64,000 nucleotides of DNA from Pedococcus aerophilus (GTDB taxonomy: Bacteria > Actinomycetota > Actinomycetes > Actinomycetales > Dermatophilaceae): NCBI RefSeq assembly GCF_039532215.1, contig NZ_BAAARN010000001.1:151619-215618 (forward strand), given 5' to 3'. Positions 49,518 through 58,365 of the stretch are shown here, piece by piece. Below the pieces are notes generated by a model that worked only from the letters and a program-made list of their open reading frames with translations, was not told the DNA's origin and did not search any database. Position numbers and translations under genes: made by a program. Within the stretch, counting starts at the first letter, position 1. Every line of letters begins with the position of its first letter.

Positions 49518-50266
49518 CCGCAGCGACCCGGACCCACCCGGCCGACGCCCTGCGCGCCCTCGCCGTCGAGGGTGAGCAGCGGTTCGGTGCCGTCGAGGCA
49601 GACGGTGCGCACGCGACGTACGAGGGAAGGGTGGAGGTGGCGCGTGAGGCGCTGCGCTGGGCCGCCGAGACGTTCGGCGAGAGGCTGACCGTCGCGTCGT
49701 CGATGGGCGACGAGGTGCTGGTCCACCTCGTCGGCACGACGATCCCCGGTGCCGACGTGTTCTTCCTCGACACCGGCTACCACTTCGCCGAGACCCTCGG
49801 CACGCGCGACGCCTACGAGGCGATGCTGCCGGTGAACATCCGCACCATCCTGCCGCTGCTCAGCGTCCCCCAGCAGGACGCGGAGTACGGCGCGAAGCTG
49901 CACGACCGCGACCCCAACGCCTGCTGCGCGATGCGCAAGGTCGAGCCGCTCAACCGTGCGCTGTCGACCCACGAGGCCTGGGTCACCGGCATGCGCCGTG
50001 TCGACGCACCGACCCGCACCGACATCGGCATCGTCGGCTGGGACGACAAGCGCGGCATGGTCAAGCTCAACCCGATCGCCGGCTGGACCGACGAGGACGT
50101 GGACCGCTACGTCGAGGAGCACGGGGTCTTCCTCAACCCGTTGCGCCAGGAGGGATATGCGTCCATCGGCTGTGCGCCGTGCACGCGCCCCGTCGCCGAG
50201 GGTGAGGACGCGAGGGCCGGCCGCTGGGCCGGCAAGGACAAGACGGAATGTGGGCTGCACACGTGA
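49514..50266 (+). CDS. cysH: Assimilatory adenylyl-sulfate (APS) reductase
   Basis: 250-residue enzyme reducing activated sulfate to sulfite with thioredoxin. The P-loop-like region SSMGDEVLVHLV is near residue 62. The cysteine set Cys137-Cys138 (ACCAMRK) and Cys220/Cys223 (GCAPCTRP) marks the [4Fe-4S] type that uses APS directly. Catalytic Cys246 is in TECGLH at the end. This agrees with the lack of an APS kinase gene in the cluster. ATG overlaps the zinc-ribbon gene, and the stop overlaps the cysD GTG (GTGA). Confidence 0.95.
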   Translation: MTAATRTHPADALRALAVEGEQRFGAVEADGAHATYEGRVEVAREALRWAAETFGERLTVASSMGDEVLVHLVGTTIPGADVFFLDTGYHFAETLGTRDAYEAMLPVNIRTILPLLSVPQQDAEYGAKLHDRDPNACCAMRKVEPLNRALSTHEAWVTGMRRVDAPTRTDIGIVGWDDKRGMVKLNPIAGWTDEDVDRYVEEHGVFLNPLRQEGYASIGCAPCTRPVAEGEDARAGRWAGKDKTECGLHT

Positions 50267-51192
50267 CGACGACGGCTGCGCGGGCGCTGCCCGACGAGTA
50301 CACGCTGGACCACCTCGACCACCTGGAGTCGGAGGCGATCCACATCTTCCGCGAGGTGGCGGGGGAGTTCGAGCGACCGGTGATCCTGTTCTCCGGCGGC
50401 AAGGACTCGGTCGTCATGGTGCACCTGGCGCTCAAGGCGTTCGCGCCGGCGCCGTTGCCCTTCGCCCTGCTCCACGTCGACACCGGGCACAACTTCCCCG
50501 AGGTGCTGACGTACCGCGACGAGACGGTCGAGCGGCTCGGCGTGCGCCTCGTCGTGGCCCACGTCCAGGACTACATCGACGACGGACGGCTCCGTGAGCG
50601 TCCCGACGGCACCCGCAATCCGCTGCAGACCGTGCCCCTCCTCGACGGCATCGAGGCCAACAAGTTCGACGCCGTCTTCGGCGGCGGACGCCGCGACGAG
50701 GAGAAGGCCCGGGCCAAGGAGCGTGTCTTCAGCCTGCGTGACTCGTTCGGCGCGTGGGACCCCCGCCGCCAACGGCCCGAGCTCTGGGACCTCTACAACG
50801 GCAAGCACGCCCCCGGTGAGCACGTCCGCGTCTTCCCCCTGTCGAACTGGACCGAGCTCGACGTGTGGCGCTACATCGAGCGCGAAGGCATCGAGCTGCC
50901 CGACCTCTACTACGCGCACGAGCGCGAGGTGTTCGCCCGTGACGGCATGTGGCTGTCCGCAGGGGAGTGGGGCGGCCCCAAGCCGACCGAGGAGGTGCAG
51001 ACCCGCCAGGTCCGCTACCGCACGGTCGGCGACATGAGCTGCACCGGTGCCGTCGACTCCGAGGCCACCGACGTGGCCGGCGTCATCCTCGAGCTGGCCG
51101 CCTCACGCCTCACCGAGCGCGGCGCGACCCGTGCCGACGACCGGATGTCCGGGGCCGCCATGGAGGACCGCAAGAAGCAGGGCTACTTCTGA
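50263..51192 (+). CDS. cysD: Sulfate adenylyltransferase subunit 2
   Basis: 309-residue catalytic subunit of ATP sulfurylase, forming APS from sulfate and ATP. The PP-loop motif PVILFSGGKDSVVMVHLALK lies near residue 43, and HVDTGHNFPEVL and GGGRRDEEKARAKERVFS are family-specific. The C-terminal SRLTERGATRADDR block is normal. I prefer GTG 50263, which overlaps the cysH stop (GTGA), to ATG 50248. A 97-base spacer with two hairpins separates it from cysN, unusual for two subunits of one enzyme. Confidence 0.96.
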   Translation: MTTTAARALPDEYTLDHLDHLESEAIHIFREVAGEFERPVILFSGGKDSVVMVHLALKAFAPAPLPFALLHVDTGHNFPEVLTYRDETVERLGVRLVVAHVQDYIDDGRLRERPDGTRNPLQTVPLLDGIEANKFDAVFGGGRRDEEKARAKERVFSLRDSFGAWDPRRQRPELWDLYNGKHAPGEHVRVFPLSNWTELDVWRYIEREGIELPDLYYAHEREVFARDGMWLSAGEWGGPKPTEEVQTRQVRYRTVGDMSCTGAVDSEATDVAGVILELAASRLTERGATRADDRMSGAAMEDRKKQGYF

Positions 51193-51195
51193 AAT

Positions 51196-51262
51196 CCCCA
51201 CGAAGTTCCGCGCTCGTCCCGCCCACGCGGAGCGTGGGACTCAGCTCCGATACTTCGCGGGG
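51196..51262 (+). promoter_or_regulatory. Hairpins between cysD and cysN
   Basis: An outer arm CCCCACGAAGT (51196-51206) pairs, with one mismatch, with 51252-51262. Inside it CCCACGC (51222-51228) pairs exactly with GCGTGGG (51232-51238) around GGA. The structure begins 3 bases after the cysD stop. It may set the ratio of CysD to CysN by partial termination, or mark mRNA processing. Confidence 0.5.
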
Positions 51263-51289
51263 GCCCCATACATGGAAGGACACGCCGTC

Positions 51290-52651
51290 ATGACCAGCAC
51301 CGCGACCCCCGACAGCGAGGCGACCGTGACCACTGCTCCTGCCGCGGGGGCGCCCACGCGCCGCCACGACCTGCTCCGGCTGGCCACGGCGGGCTCGGTC
51401 GACGACGGGAAGTCCACCCTGGTCGGACGCCTCCTCTACGACACCAAGTCCGTGCTGGCCGACCAGCTCGACGCGGTGGAGCGGGTCAGCAAGGAGCGCG
51501 GCCTCGACGCCGCCGACCTCGCGCTGCTCACGGACGGCCTCCGTGCCGAGCGCGAGCAGGGCATCACCATCGACGTGGCCTACCGCTACTTCTCCACTGC
51601 CACCCGGTCCTACGTCCTCGCCGACACCCCGGGGCACGTGCAGTACACCCGCAACATGGTGACCGGCGCCTCGACGGCAGAGCTCGCGCTCATCCTCATC
51701 GACGCCCGTCACGGCGTCGTCGAGCAGACCCGACGCCACCTCGCCGTCACCGGCCTGCTCGGGGTGCGGCACGTCGCGGTCGCGGTCAACAAGATGGACC
51801 TCGTCGACTGGGACCAAGCGCGGTACGACGAGATCGTCACCGAGTTCACCCGCCACGCAACGAGATTCGGCATCGAGGACGTCGTCGCCGTGCCCGTGTC
51901 CGCCCTGTTCGGCGACAACATCGTGGCCCGTTCGGACCGCGCAACCTGGTATGCAGGGCCGACCCTTCTCGAGCACCTCGAGTCCGTGCCGGTCGGCACC
52001 GACCCCTCGGCGCAGCCGCTGCGCGTGCCGGTGCAGTACGTCATCCGCCCGCAGAAGGACGGGCACCGCGACTACCGCGGCTACGCCGGTCGACTGTCCT
52101 CCGGGGTGGTGCGTCCCGGTGACGAGGTCGTGGTCCTCCCCGCCGGTGCCCGCACCACCGTGGCCGGGATCGACCGGGCCCGGTCGGACGGCACCGTCGA
52201 GGAGCTCGCGGTCGCCTTCGCGCCCCAGTCGGTCGTCCTGCGCCTGACCGACGACATCGACATCTCCCGCGGCGACCTCATCGCGGCTGCAGACGAGCCC
52301 AGCCTGACGACACGGTCCCTCGCCGGGACGGTCGCCGTCGTCAACGAGCGGCCGGTCCGCCAGCGGGACCGCGTCCTGCTGCGCGTCGGCACGCGCACCG
52401 TCCGCGCGATCGTCGAGGACGTGGTGGACCAGCTCGACATCGAGACGATGGAGCAGCGCACCGCCCCGGACGGCCTCGCGCTCAACGCGATCGGACGGGT
52501 GCGCATCCGGCTGGCCGAGGACGTCGCCATCGACGACTACCGACAGCTGCGGCGCACCGGCGCCTTCCTGCTGATCGACGAGAACGACGGCTCGACCCTG
52601 GCGGCCGGCATGGCCGACGCGCCGGACCGCAGCATCGGCGAGGGCATCTGA
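51290..52651 (+). CDS. cysN: Sulfate adenylyltransferase subunit 1 (GTPase)
   Basis: 453-residue GTPase subunit that couples GTP hydrolysis to APS formation by CysD. GTPase motifs are AGSVDDGKSTLVGRLLYD near residue 33, DTPGH near 115 and NKMD near 170, followed by EF-Tu-like beta-barrel domains. There is no C-terminal APS kinase (CysC) domain, unlike many CysN/C proteins. ATG 51290 has GGAAGGA 8 bases upstream. The last base of its stop is the first base of the cysG ATG. Confidence 0.95.
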   Translation: MTSTATPDSEATVTTAPAAGAPTRRHDLLRLATAGSVDDGKSTLVGRLLYDTKSVLADQLDAVERVSKERGLDAADLALLTDGLRAEREQGITIDVAYRYFSTATRSYVLADTPGHVQYTRNMVTGASTAELALILIDARHGVVEQTRRHLAVTGLLGVRHVAVAVNKMDLVDWDQARYDEIVTEFTRHATRFGIEDVVAVPVSALFGDNIVARSDRATWYAGPTLLEHLESVPVGTDPSAQPLRVPVQYVIRPQKDGHRDYRGYAGRLSSGVVRPGDEVVVLPAGARTTVAGIDRARSDGTVEELAVAFAPQSVVLRLTDDIDISRGDLIAAADEPSLTTRSLAGTVAVVNERPVRQRDRVLLRVGTRTVRAIVEDVVDQLDIETMEQRTAPDGLALNAIGRVRIRLAEDVAIDDYRQLRRTGAFLLIDENDGSTLAAGMADAPDRSIGEGI

Positions 52652-53955
52652 TGGCCGGGCCCGCCTACCCGCTCACCCTCGACCTCACCGGTCGTCGGGT
52701 GGTCGTCGTGGGCGGTGGGCCGATCGCGGCCCGTCGTGCCCGCGGACTGGTCGACGCCGGAGCCGACGTCGAGGTCATCGCGCCGTTCGTCTGTGAGGAC
52801 GTGCACGACCTCGTCGAATCCCACGAGATCCGTTGGCACGAGCGGGAGTTCGTGGTCGGCGACCTTGTGCTCCCTGAACCGGCCTGGCTGGTGCACACGG
52901 CCACCGGTGACCGGGACGTCGACACCCAGGTGTCCCGCGAGGCAGAGGCCGCCAGGGTGTGGTGCGTGCGGGCCGACGACGCCGGCGCCTCCAGTGCGTG
53001 GACCCCGGCTGTCGCACGAGGAGCCGCCGGCTCGGCCAGCGAGGGCCTGACCGTGGCGGTCACGGCCGGGGGAGACCCCCGACGGGCCACCGCCGTCCGC
53101 GATGCCGTGCTCGCCGCCCTCGACAGCGGAACGCTCCCGGTGCGTCGGGTGCGCCGGAACACGGCGACGCCCGTCGGGCCCGGGGCCGGGACGGCAGATG
53201 GTGCCGGACCCGCATCGACCGGACGCGTGGCGCTCGTCGGGGGCGGTCCCGGCGCCGAGGACCTCATCACGGTCCGCGGCCGTGCCCTGCTCGCCGCTGC
53301 GGACGTCGTCGTCACCGACCGCCTCGGCCCCCGGGGCCTGCTGTCGACGCTGGCCCCCGACGTCGAGGTGGTCGACGTCGGCAAGACGCCGGGCAACCAC
53401 CCCGTGACCCAGCAGCGGATCAACGAGCTGCTCGTCCACCACGCCCTGCTCGGCAAGCGGGTGGTCCGACTCAAGGGCGGCGACCCGTTCGTCCTCGGTC
53501 GAGGTGGCGAGGAGGCCCTGCACTGCCTCGAGCACGACATCCCGGTCGAGGTCGTGCCCGGCGTGACCTCCGCGGTGTCGGTGCCCGCCGCTGCCGGCAT
53601 CCCGGTGACCCACCGCGGCATCACGGCGTCCTTCGTGGTGGCCTCGGCCCACGACGGTGCGGACCAGGTGCTGCGCGCGGCCGCCGATGCCGCCTCGGAC
53701 GCCACGCTCGTCCTGCTCATGGGTGTCACGCGGCTCGGTGAGACCGCACGGGCCCTGGTCGACGCCGGACGCCGGCCCGACACCCCCGTGGCGCTCATCG
53801 AGCGTGGCTGGACCCCCGAGCAGCGCACGACCGTGACCACGCTGGAGGGTGCCGCGGCGGACGCCGAACGGGCCGGCGTGAGGGCCCCCGCCGTGGTCGT
53901 CGTCGGGGACGTCGTGTCGGTGCGTCACCGGCTCGGCGACCTGGCAGGGGAGTAG
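52651..53955 (+). CDS. cysG: Siroheme synthase: precorrin-2 dehydrogenase fused to uroporphyrinogen-III methyltransferase
   Basis: 434-residue two-domain protein. The N-terminal part (1-160) is a Met8p/CysG-N NAD-binding domain (VVVVGGGPIAARRARGLVDAGA) that oxidises precorrin-2. The C-terminal part (about 185-434) is the SAM-dependent methyltransferase (VALVGGGPGAEDLITVRGR, LKGGDPFVLGRGGEE, VPGVTSAVSVPAAAGIPVTH). The linker of about 20 residues is Ala/Gly/Thr-rich. A separate chelatase gene follows, so siroheme for the sulfite reductase is made within this cluster. The ATG overlaps the cysN stop by one base. Confidence 0.94.
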   Translation: MAGPAYPLTLDLTGRRVVVVGGGPIAARRARGLVDAGADVEVIAPFVCEDVHDLVESHEIRWHEREFVVGDLVLPEPAWLVHTATGDRDVDTQVSREAEAARVWCVRADDAGASSAWTPAVARGAAGSASEGLTVAVTAGGDPRRATAVRDAVLAALDSGTLPVRRVRRNTATPVGPGAGTADGAGPASTGRVALVGGGPGAEDLITVRGRALLAAADVVVTDRLGPRGLLSTLAPDVEVVDVGKTPGNHPVTQQRINELLVHHALLGKRVVRLKGGDPFVLGRGGEEALHCLEHDIPVEVVPGVTSAVSVPAAAGIPVTHRGITASFVVASAHDGADQVLRAAADAASDATLVLLMGVTRLGETARALVDAGRRPDTPVALIERGWTPEQRTTVTTLEGAAADAERAGVRAPAVVVVGDVVSVRHRLGDLAGE

Positions 53956-53958
53956 CGT
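53953..53958 (+). promoter_or_regulatory. Candidate -10 box TAGCGT before sirB (leaderless)
   Basis: TAGCGT overlaps the cysG stop codon (53953-53955) and ends 7 bases before the sirB ATG at 53966. The preceding GGGGAG is too far from the ATG to serve well as a ribosome site, so an internal leaderless promoter is possible. Confidence 0.35.
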
Positions 53959-53965
53959 CCCCGGG

Positions 53966-54670
53966 ATGAGCACCGAGCCCGACATCGTCCTGCTCGCGCA
54001 CGGGTCGCCCGACCCGCGCCACGCGAGGGGCGTAGAGACCCTGGCCGACCACGTGCGCACGCTCGCGCCCGACCGTCCCGTCCACACGGCATACCTCGAC
54101 CACCACGCACCGAGCCCCAGCGAGACCGCAGCCGGCCTCGGGAGCCATGCCGTGGTGGTCCCGGTGCTCCTCACCCCGGCCTACCACGCGAAGGTCGACG
54201 TGCCCGCGGCCGTCAGCCAGATGGTCGCCGGCTCGGGGTCGCAGGTGGAGGTCGCTGCGGCGCTCGGCCCGCACCACCTCCTGCTCGACGCCGCGGAGGA
54301 GCTGCTCGCCGCCGAGGGGATCCTGCCGGATCCGTCCACCGCCGTGGTCCTGTATGCCGCCGGGTCCAGCGACAGCGAAGCCGTCGCCACCGTGGGCCAG
54401 ACCATCGCCGACCACCCCCGCGAGGGGTGGGGGCGCTGGGGCGTGGCGGCGCTCGACGGGGGCGCGACGATGGAGCAGGTGCTGCGCACCATGCCCGACG
54501 AGGTCGAGCGCACCGTGGCGGTCTCGTTCATGGTCGCCGAGGGGATCCTGCGCGACCGGATGGCCCAGCACTGCGGCCGCGCCGGCGTGTCGATGGTCCC
54601 CGGGGCGCTGGCCCAGACGGGGGCGATGGCGCAGCTGGTCCTGGAGCGGGCCGATAGCGTTCTCGTGTGA
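53966..54670 (+). CDS. sirB: Sirohydrochlorin ferrochelatase
   Basis: 234-residue CbiX/SirB-type chelatase that inserts iron into sirohydrochlorin, last step of siroheme synthesis. VLLAHGSPDPRHARGVETLA at the start holds the metal-site histidine, and VVVPVLLTPAYHAKVDVPA holds the second. C-terminal half is a degenerate repeat of the first. Ten bases from cysG. Its stop overlaps the enoyl-CoA hydratase GTG (GTGA). Cobalt instead of iron cannot be excluded from sequence, but the context favours siroheme. Confidence 0.9.
   Translation: MSTEPDIVLLAHGSPDPRHARGVETLADHVRTLAPDRPVHTAYLDHHAPSPSETAAGLGSHAVVVPVLLTPAYHAKVDVPAAVSQMVAGSGSQVEVAAALGPHHLLLDAAEELLAAEGILPDPSTAVVLYAAGSSDSEAVATVGQTIADHPREGWGRWGVAALDGGATMEQVLRTMPDEVERTVAVSFMVAEGILRDRMAQHCGRAGVSMVPGALAQTGAMAQLVLERADSVLV
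54655..54660 (+). promoter_or_regulatory. Candidate -10 box TAGCGT before the enoyl-CoA hydratase (leaderless)
   Basis: TAGCGT lies in the last codons of sirB and ends 6 bases before the GTG at 54667. It is identical in sequence and nearly so in spacing to the box before sirB. Confidence 0.3.
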
Positions 54671-55527
54671 CCGACCCCTCGACGCCAGACCTCTCGACCC
54701 CGGACGTGACGACCCAGGGCACCGACGACGGGAGCCGTCCGCACCCGCACCTGCGCGTCCAGCAGGACGGTCCGGTGCTGACGGTGACGCTCGACAACAC
54801 CGCGCGGCGCAACGCCCAGCTGCCGTCGCTGTGGCTGGCCCTGGCGGAGGTCGCGCAGGGCCTTGACGCATCGGTCCGCGTGGTCGTCCTGAGAGCCGAG
54901 GGCCCGTCGTTCTCGGCCGGGCTGGACCTGTCGGTCGTCGCCGGCGACCCGGCGAAGGCGCCGCAGGGGGAGCCGGACCTCTTCGAGATCGCCGGGCGCG
55001 GCGTCGAGGAGGCGGCCGACGTCATCGCGGGGTTCCAGCGCGGGTTCACGGCCTGGGCAGAGGCGGAGGCGGTGGTGGTCGCCGCGGTCCAGGGCCACGC
55101 GATCGGAGCGGGCTTCCAGCTGGCCCTGGCAGCCGACCTGCGCGTCGTGGCCGACGACGTCCAGCTCGCCATGCGTGAGACGTCGCTCGGGCTCGTCCCG
55201 GACCTGGGGGGCACCCAGCCGCTGGTGTCCCTCGTCGGGCCGTCCCGTGCGCTGGAGCTGTGCGCCACCGGTCGGTTCGTGGGGGCGCAGGAGGCCGTGG
55301 CCGCCGGACTGGCGAACGTCGCCGTGCCGCGCGACGAGCTCGAGGCAACGACGGCCGACCTCGTCGCGGCCCTGCTCGCTGCACCCGAGGCGGCGCTGCG
55401 CGCCCTGAAGCCGCTCCTGAGGTCGGCGGTCTCGGCCGACCGGGAGACCCAGCTCCGGGCCGAGCGGGAGACCCAGGCCGTGCTCCTGCGTGGCCTGGGC
55501 GAGGCCCGCGCCACCGGCCGCCGCTGA
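54667..55527 (+). CDS. Enoyl-CoA hydratase/isomerase family protein
   Basis: 286-residue crotonase-fold protein. RRNAQLPSLWLALAEVAQGL near residue 37, the oxyanion-hole segment GPSFSAGLDLSVV and the second half AVQGHAIGAGFQLALAADLR identify the family. The usual catalytic glutamate position before the helix holds ETSLGLVPDLGGT, consistent with a hydratase, though substrate is open. A Thr/Ser/Asp-rich leader of about 30 residues precedes the fold. GTG start overlapping the sirB stop. It has no functional link to siroheme and may have its own leaderless promoter. Confidence 0.88.
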   Translation: MTDPSTPDLSTPDVTTQGTDDGSRPHPHLRVQQDGPVLTVTLDNTARRNAQLPSLWLALAEVAQGLDASVRVVVLRAEGPSFSAGLDLSVVAGDPAKAPQGEPDLFEIAGRGVEEAADVIAGFQRGFTAWAEAEAVVVAAVQGHAIGAGFQLALAADLRVVADDVQLAMRETSLGLVPDLGGTQPLVSLVGPSRALELCATGRFVGAQEAVAAGLANVAVPRDELEATTADLVAALLAAPEAALRALKPLLRSAVSADRETQLRAERETQAVLLRGLGEARATGRR

Positions 55528-55623
55528 CCACCGAGGGCGGCCCGCTGTCGGTGGGTAGGGCCATGCTGGGGAATGCCGCTGTGGGCGCAGGACGTTCCAC
55601 CGCGTGACTGCAAGGAGAACCAC

Positions 55624-57501
55624 GTGAGCATGTCCGGCTGGAGCGCGATGCGCTCCCTCACCCGGGACGGCTCGGTCAAGGACCGCAAGCTGGCCCCCGG
55701 CACCGCACGAAGGGTGCTGGGCTACGCCCTGCCCTTCAAGCGGCAGATCATCGTCTTCCTCGTGCTGGTCGTGGTCAGTGCGACCCTCGTGGTCGCGACC
55801 CCGCTGCTGCTCAAGGACCTCATCGACAACGGCATCACGCCGCGCAACCGCAGCGTGGTCGTCGAGCTCGCCCTCGTCGTGGCCCTGCTGGCCGTGGCCG
55901 ACGCCGTGCTGACGCTCATCCAACGGTGGTACTCCAGCCGCATCGGCGAGGGGCTGATCTACGCCTTGCGCACCGAGGTGTTCGCCCACGTGCTGCGCCA
56001 GCCGATCGCCTTCTTCACCCGGGCCCAGACCGGGGCGCTCGTGACCCGGCTCAACAGCGACGTCATCGGTGCCCAGCAGGCCTTCACCTCGGTGCTGTCC
56101 AGCGTGGTGAGCAACGTCGTGTCCCTCACGCTGATCATCGCGGCGATGGCATCGCTGTCGTGGCAGCTGACCCTCGCGTCGCTGGCTCTGGTCCCGTTCT
56201 TCCTCATCCCCGCCCGGGTCATGGGGCGACGGCTGTCGGGGCTGACCCACGCCCAGATGAACCTCAACGCCGACCTCGGCTCCCGGATGACCGAGCGGTT
56301 CAACGTCGCGGGCGCGCTGCTCGTCAAGCTGTTCGGTGACCCGCGTCGCGAGGACCGGGAGTACGAAGGCCAGGCGGCCGACGTGCGCGACATGGGTGTG
56401 CGGATCGCGTTGAACCGCAGCGTGTTCTTCGTCGCCCTCACGTTGGTGGCCTCGCTCGCGACCGCGATGGTCTACGGGTTCGGCGGCATCATGGCCGTCA
56501 ACGGCTCGCTGACCGTCGGCACGCTGCTGGCGCTCACGGCCCTGCTCGCACGGCTCTACGGCCCGCTCACGTCGTTGTCGAACGTCCGCGTCGACGTCAT
56601 GACCGCGCTCGTCTCCTTCGAACGCGTCTTCGAGGTCCTCGACCTCAAGCCCCTGGTCACCGAGCGCGCCGACGCCAGGCCCATCCCGGCCGGCCCGGTC
56701 CGCGTCGAGGTCGACGACGTCGCCTTCCGCTATCCCTCAGCAGACGAGGTCTCCCTGGCGTCGCTGGAGAGCGTCGCCGCGGGAGACCGCAAGGGATCCG
56801 GGCTCGTCCTGCGCGACATCTCGTTCGAGGTCGAGCCGGGACAGCTCGTGGCCCTCGTCGGACCCTCCGGCGCCGGCAAGTCCACGATCACCTCGCTGCT
56901 CGCGCGCCTCTACGACCCGAGCGCGGGTGCCGTGCGCATCAACGGCCTCGACCTGCGCCAGGCCACCACGACCTCGTTGTCCGCGACCGTCGGGATGGTG
57001 ACGCAGGAGGCCCACCTCTTCCACGACACCATCCGCGCCAACCTCGCCTACGCCGCGCCCGACGCCACCGACGACCAGGTCGTCGCCGCCCTCAAGGCTG
57101 CCCAGGTCTGGCCGCTGGTCAGTGCCCTGCCCGAGGGCCTCGACACCGTCGTCGGCGACCGCGGCCACCGGCTCTCCGGTGGTGAGAAGCAGCGCCTGGC
57201 CCTGGCCCGTCTGCTGCTCAAGAGCCCCGGCCTGATCGTCCTGGACGAGGCGACGGCCCACCTCGACAGCGAGTCCGAGGCAGCCGTCCAGCGCGCCCTC
57301 GACACCGCGCTGCGCGGCCGCACGGCCGTGGTCATCGCGCACCGGCTGTCCACCGTGCGCGGGGCCGACCAGATCCTCGTCGTCGACGGCGGGCGGATCG
57401 TCGAGCGCGGCACCCACCGCGAGCTGATGACCCGTGGCGGGGTCTACAGCGACCTGTACACGACGCAGTTCGCCGACCAGGAGTCCGACGTCCCCGCCTG
57501 A
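55624..57501 (+). CDS. ABC exporter, fused membrane and ATPase domains
   Basis: 625-residue half-transporter of the MsbA/multidrug type. Six transmembrane helices span about 30-330 (the first, IIVFLVLVVVSATLVVA, near 40). The ATPase domain follows from about 360, with Walker A VGPSGAGKSTITSLL, signature LSGGEKQRLALARLLL, Walker B LIVLDEATAHLD and switch IAHRLSTV. GTG 55624 is chosen because AAGGAG is 6 bases upstream. A longer frame from 55573 has no ribosome site. Works as a homodimer or with a partner elsewhere. The exported substrate is unknown. It ends 22 bases from converging SURF1. Confidence 0.92.
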   Translation: MSMSGWSAMRSLTRDGSVKDRKLAPGTARRVLGYALPFKRQIIVFLVLVVVSATLVVATPLLLKDLIDNGITPRNRSVVVELALVVALLAVADAVLTLIQRWYSSRIGEGLIYALRTEVFAHVLRQPIAFFTRAQTGALVTRLNSDVIGAQQAFTSVLSSVVSNVVSLTLIIAAMASLSWQLTLASLALVPFFLIPARVMGRRLSGLTHAQMNLNADLGSRMTERFNVAGALLVKLFGDPRREDREYEGQAADVRDMGVRIALNRSVFFVALTLVASLATAMVYGFGGIMAVNGSLTVGTLLALTALLARLYGPLTSLSNVRVDVMTALVSFERVFEVLDLKPLVTERADARPIPAGPVRVEVDDVAFRYPSADEVSLASLESVAAGDRKGSGLVLRDISFEVEPGQLVALVGPSGAGKSTITSLLARLYDPSAGAVRINGLDLRQATTTSLSATVGMVTQEAHLFHDTIRANLAYAAPDATDDQVVAALKAAQVWPLVSALPEGLDTVVGDRGHRLSGGEKQRLALARLLLKSPGLIVLDEATAHLDSESEAAVQRALDTALRGRTAVVIAHRLSTVRGADQILVVDGGRIVERGTHRELMTRGGVYSDLYTTQFADQESDVPA

Positions 57502-57517
57502 CCGGTCCTCGGTGAGC

Positions 57518-57532
57518 GACGGCTCAGCCGTC
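57518..57532. terminator. Short bidirectional hairpin between the ABC exporter and SURF1
   Basis: GACGGCT (57518-57524) and AGCCGTC (57526-57532) pair exactly around one base. The palindrome covers the SURF1 stop codon and lies 16 bases after the exporter stop. It could serve both converging genes. Confidence 0.4.
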
Positions 57533-58333
57533 CTCCTCGTCCCAGATCCGGACCTTCTTCGGTCGCGGGGGCGCGGCCCCGGCCGCCACGGCACCGGAGT
57601 CGGTGTCGTCGAGGCCGTCGCGGTACTCGCGTCGCACCCCGAAGCCCACGAGCACGAACCCGCCGACCATGGCCAGCCACCACTGGAACGCGTACGCCTG
57701 GTGCGGTCCCAGCCCGGTGTCGGGCGCCTCCAGCGCCGTCGGTCGCGGCGGGGCGCTGCCGTCGGGGAGCCGTTCGACCTCGAGGACGACGTAGGCGCCC
57801 AGAAGCGGCTCGTCCACCTGTCGTCCGGCCTCGGTGAGATTGATGCTGGCGACCTGTCCGGCGGGCGGGGTGCGCCCCAGGGACGGCTCGGAGCGACGCA
57901 GCCAGCCGGTGAGGGTGACCTCGTCGGTCGGCGCCGGCGGGACGGTGGGCAGCGACTCGGCGGACCGGGCGTTCTGCACCCATCCGCGGTCGACGAGGAC
58001 GGTGCCTGCGTCCGTCGTGAACGGCACGAGCACCTCGTACCCGTAGGTGCCCTCGTACGGGCGGTTCCGGACCAGCAGCGTCTGGTCGGCGGCATACCGT
58101 CCGGTGGCGGTGACCCGCGTCCACTCCTCGGACAACGGCATGGGCGTCTCGCCCAGGACATCGGCGAGGGGCTGGGGCTTGGCCTCGTAGTGCGAGTTGA
58201 TCCGATCGGCCCTCGCCGCCTTGGCCTCGTACCGGTGCCACTGCCACTGACCGAGGAACCACGCGGCCACGGCGAAGCCGAGAGCCACTGCCAGGGCCCC
58301 CAGCCAACGCCGCGAAATGAGCACCCTGAGCAC
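57524..58333 (-). CDS. SURF1 family cytochrome oxidase biogenesis protein
   Basis: 269-residue SURF1 protein, which helps heme A reach cytochrome c oxidase. The N-terminal transmembrane segment (LGALAVALGFAVAAWFLGQW) is followed by the HRYEAKAARA motif. The family signature RNRPYEGTYGYEVLVPF is near residue 90, and VLVDRGWVQNARS is near 115. A second transmembrane segment is near 225, then the charged C-terminus. GTG start. It is divergent from moaA with 32 bases between. ctaA and ctaB, the heme A genes it depends on, are in the same window. Confidence 0.92.
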   Translation of the reverse strand: MLRVLISRRWLGALAVALGFAVAAWFLGQWQWHRYEAKAARADRINSHYEAKPQPLADVLGETPMPLSEEWTRVTATGRYAADQTLLVRNRPYEGTYGYEVLVPFTTDAGTVLVDRGWVQNARSAESLPTVPPAPTDEVTLTGWLRRSEPSLGRTPPAGQVASINLTEAGRQVDEPLLGAYVVLEVERLPDGSAPPRPTALEAPDTGLGPHQAYAFQWWLAMVGGFVLVGFGVRREYRDGLDDTDSGAVAAGAAPPRPKKVRIWDEEDG

Positions 58334-58352
58334 TTCATCACGGTACCCGGCT

Positions 58353-58358
58353 TAGGCT
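58353..58358 (+). promoter_or_regulatory. Candidate -10 box TAGGCT of moaA (leaderless)
   Basis: TAGGCT ends 7 bases before the moaA ATG. The GGGGG between them is too close to the ATG to be a good ribosome site. The same hexamer stands 6 bases before the start of the gene at 61679. Confidence 0.45.
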
Positions 58359-58365
58359 GGGGGAC

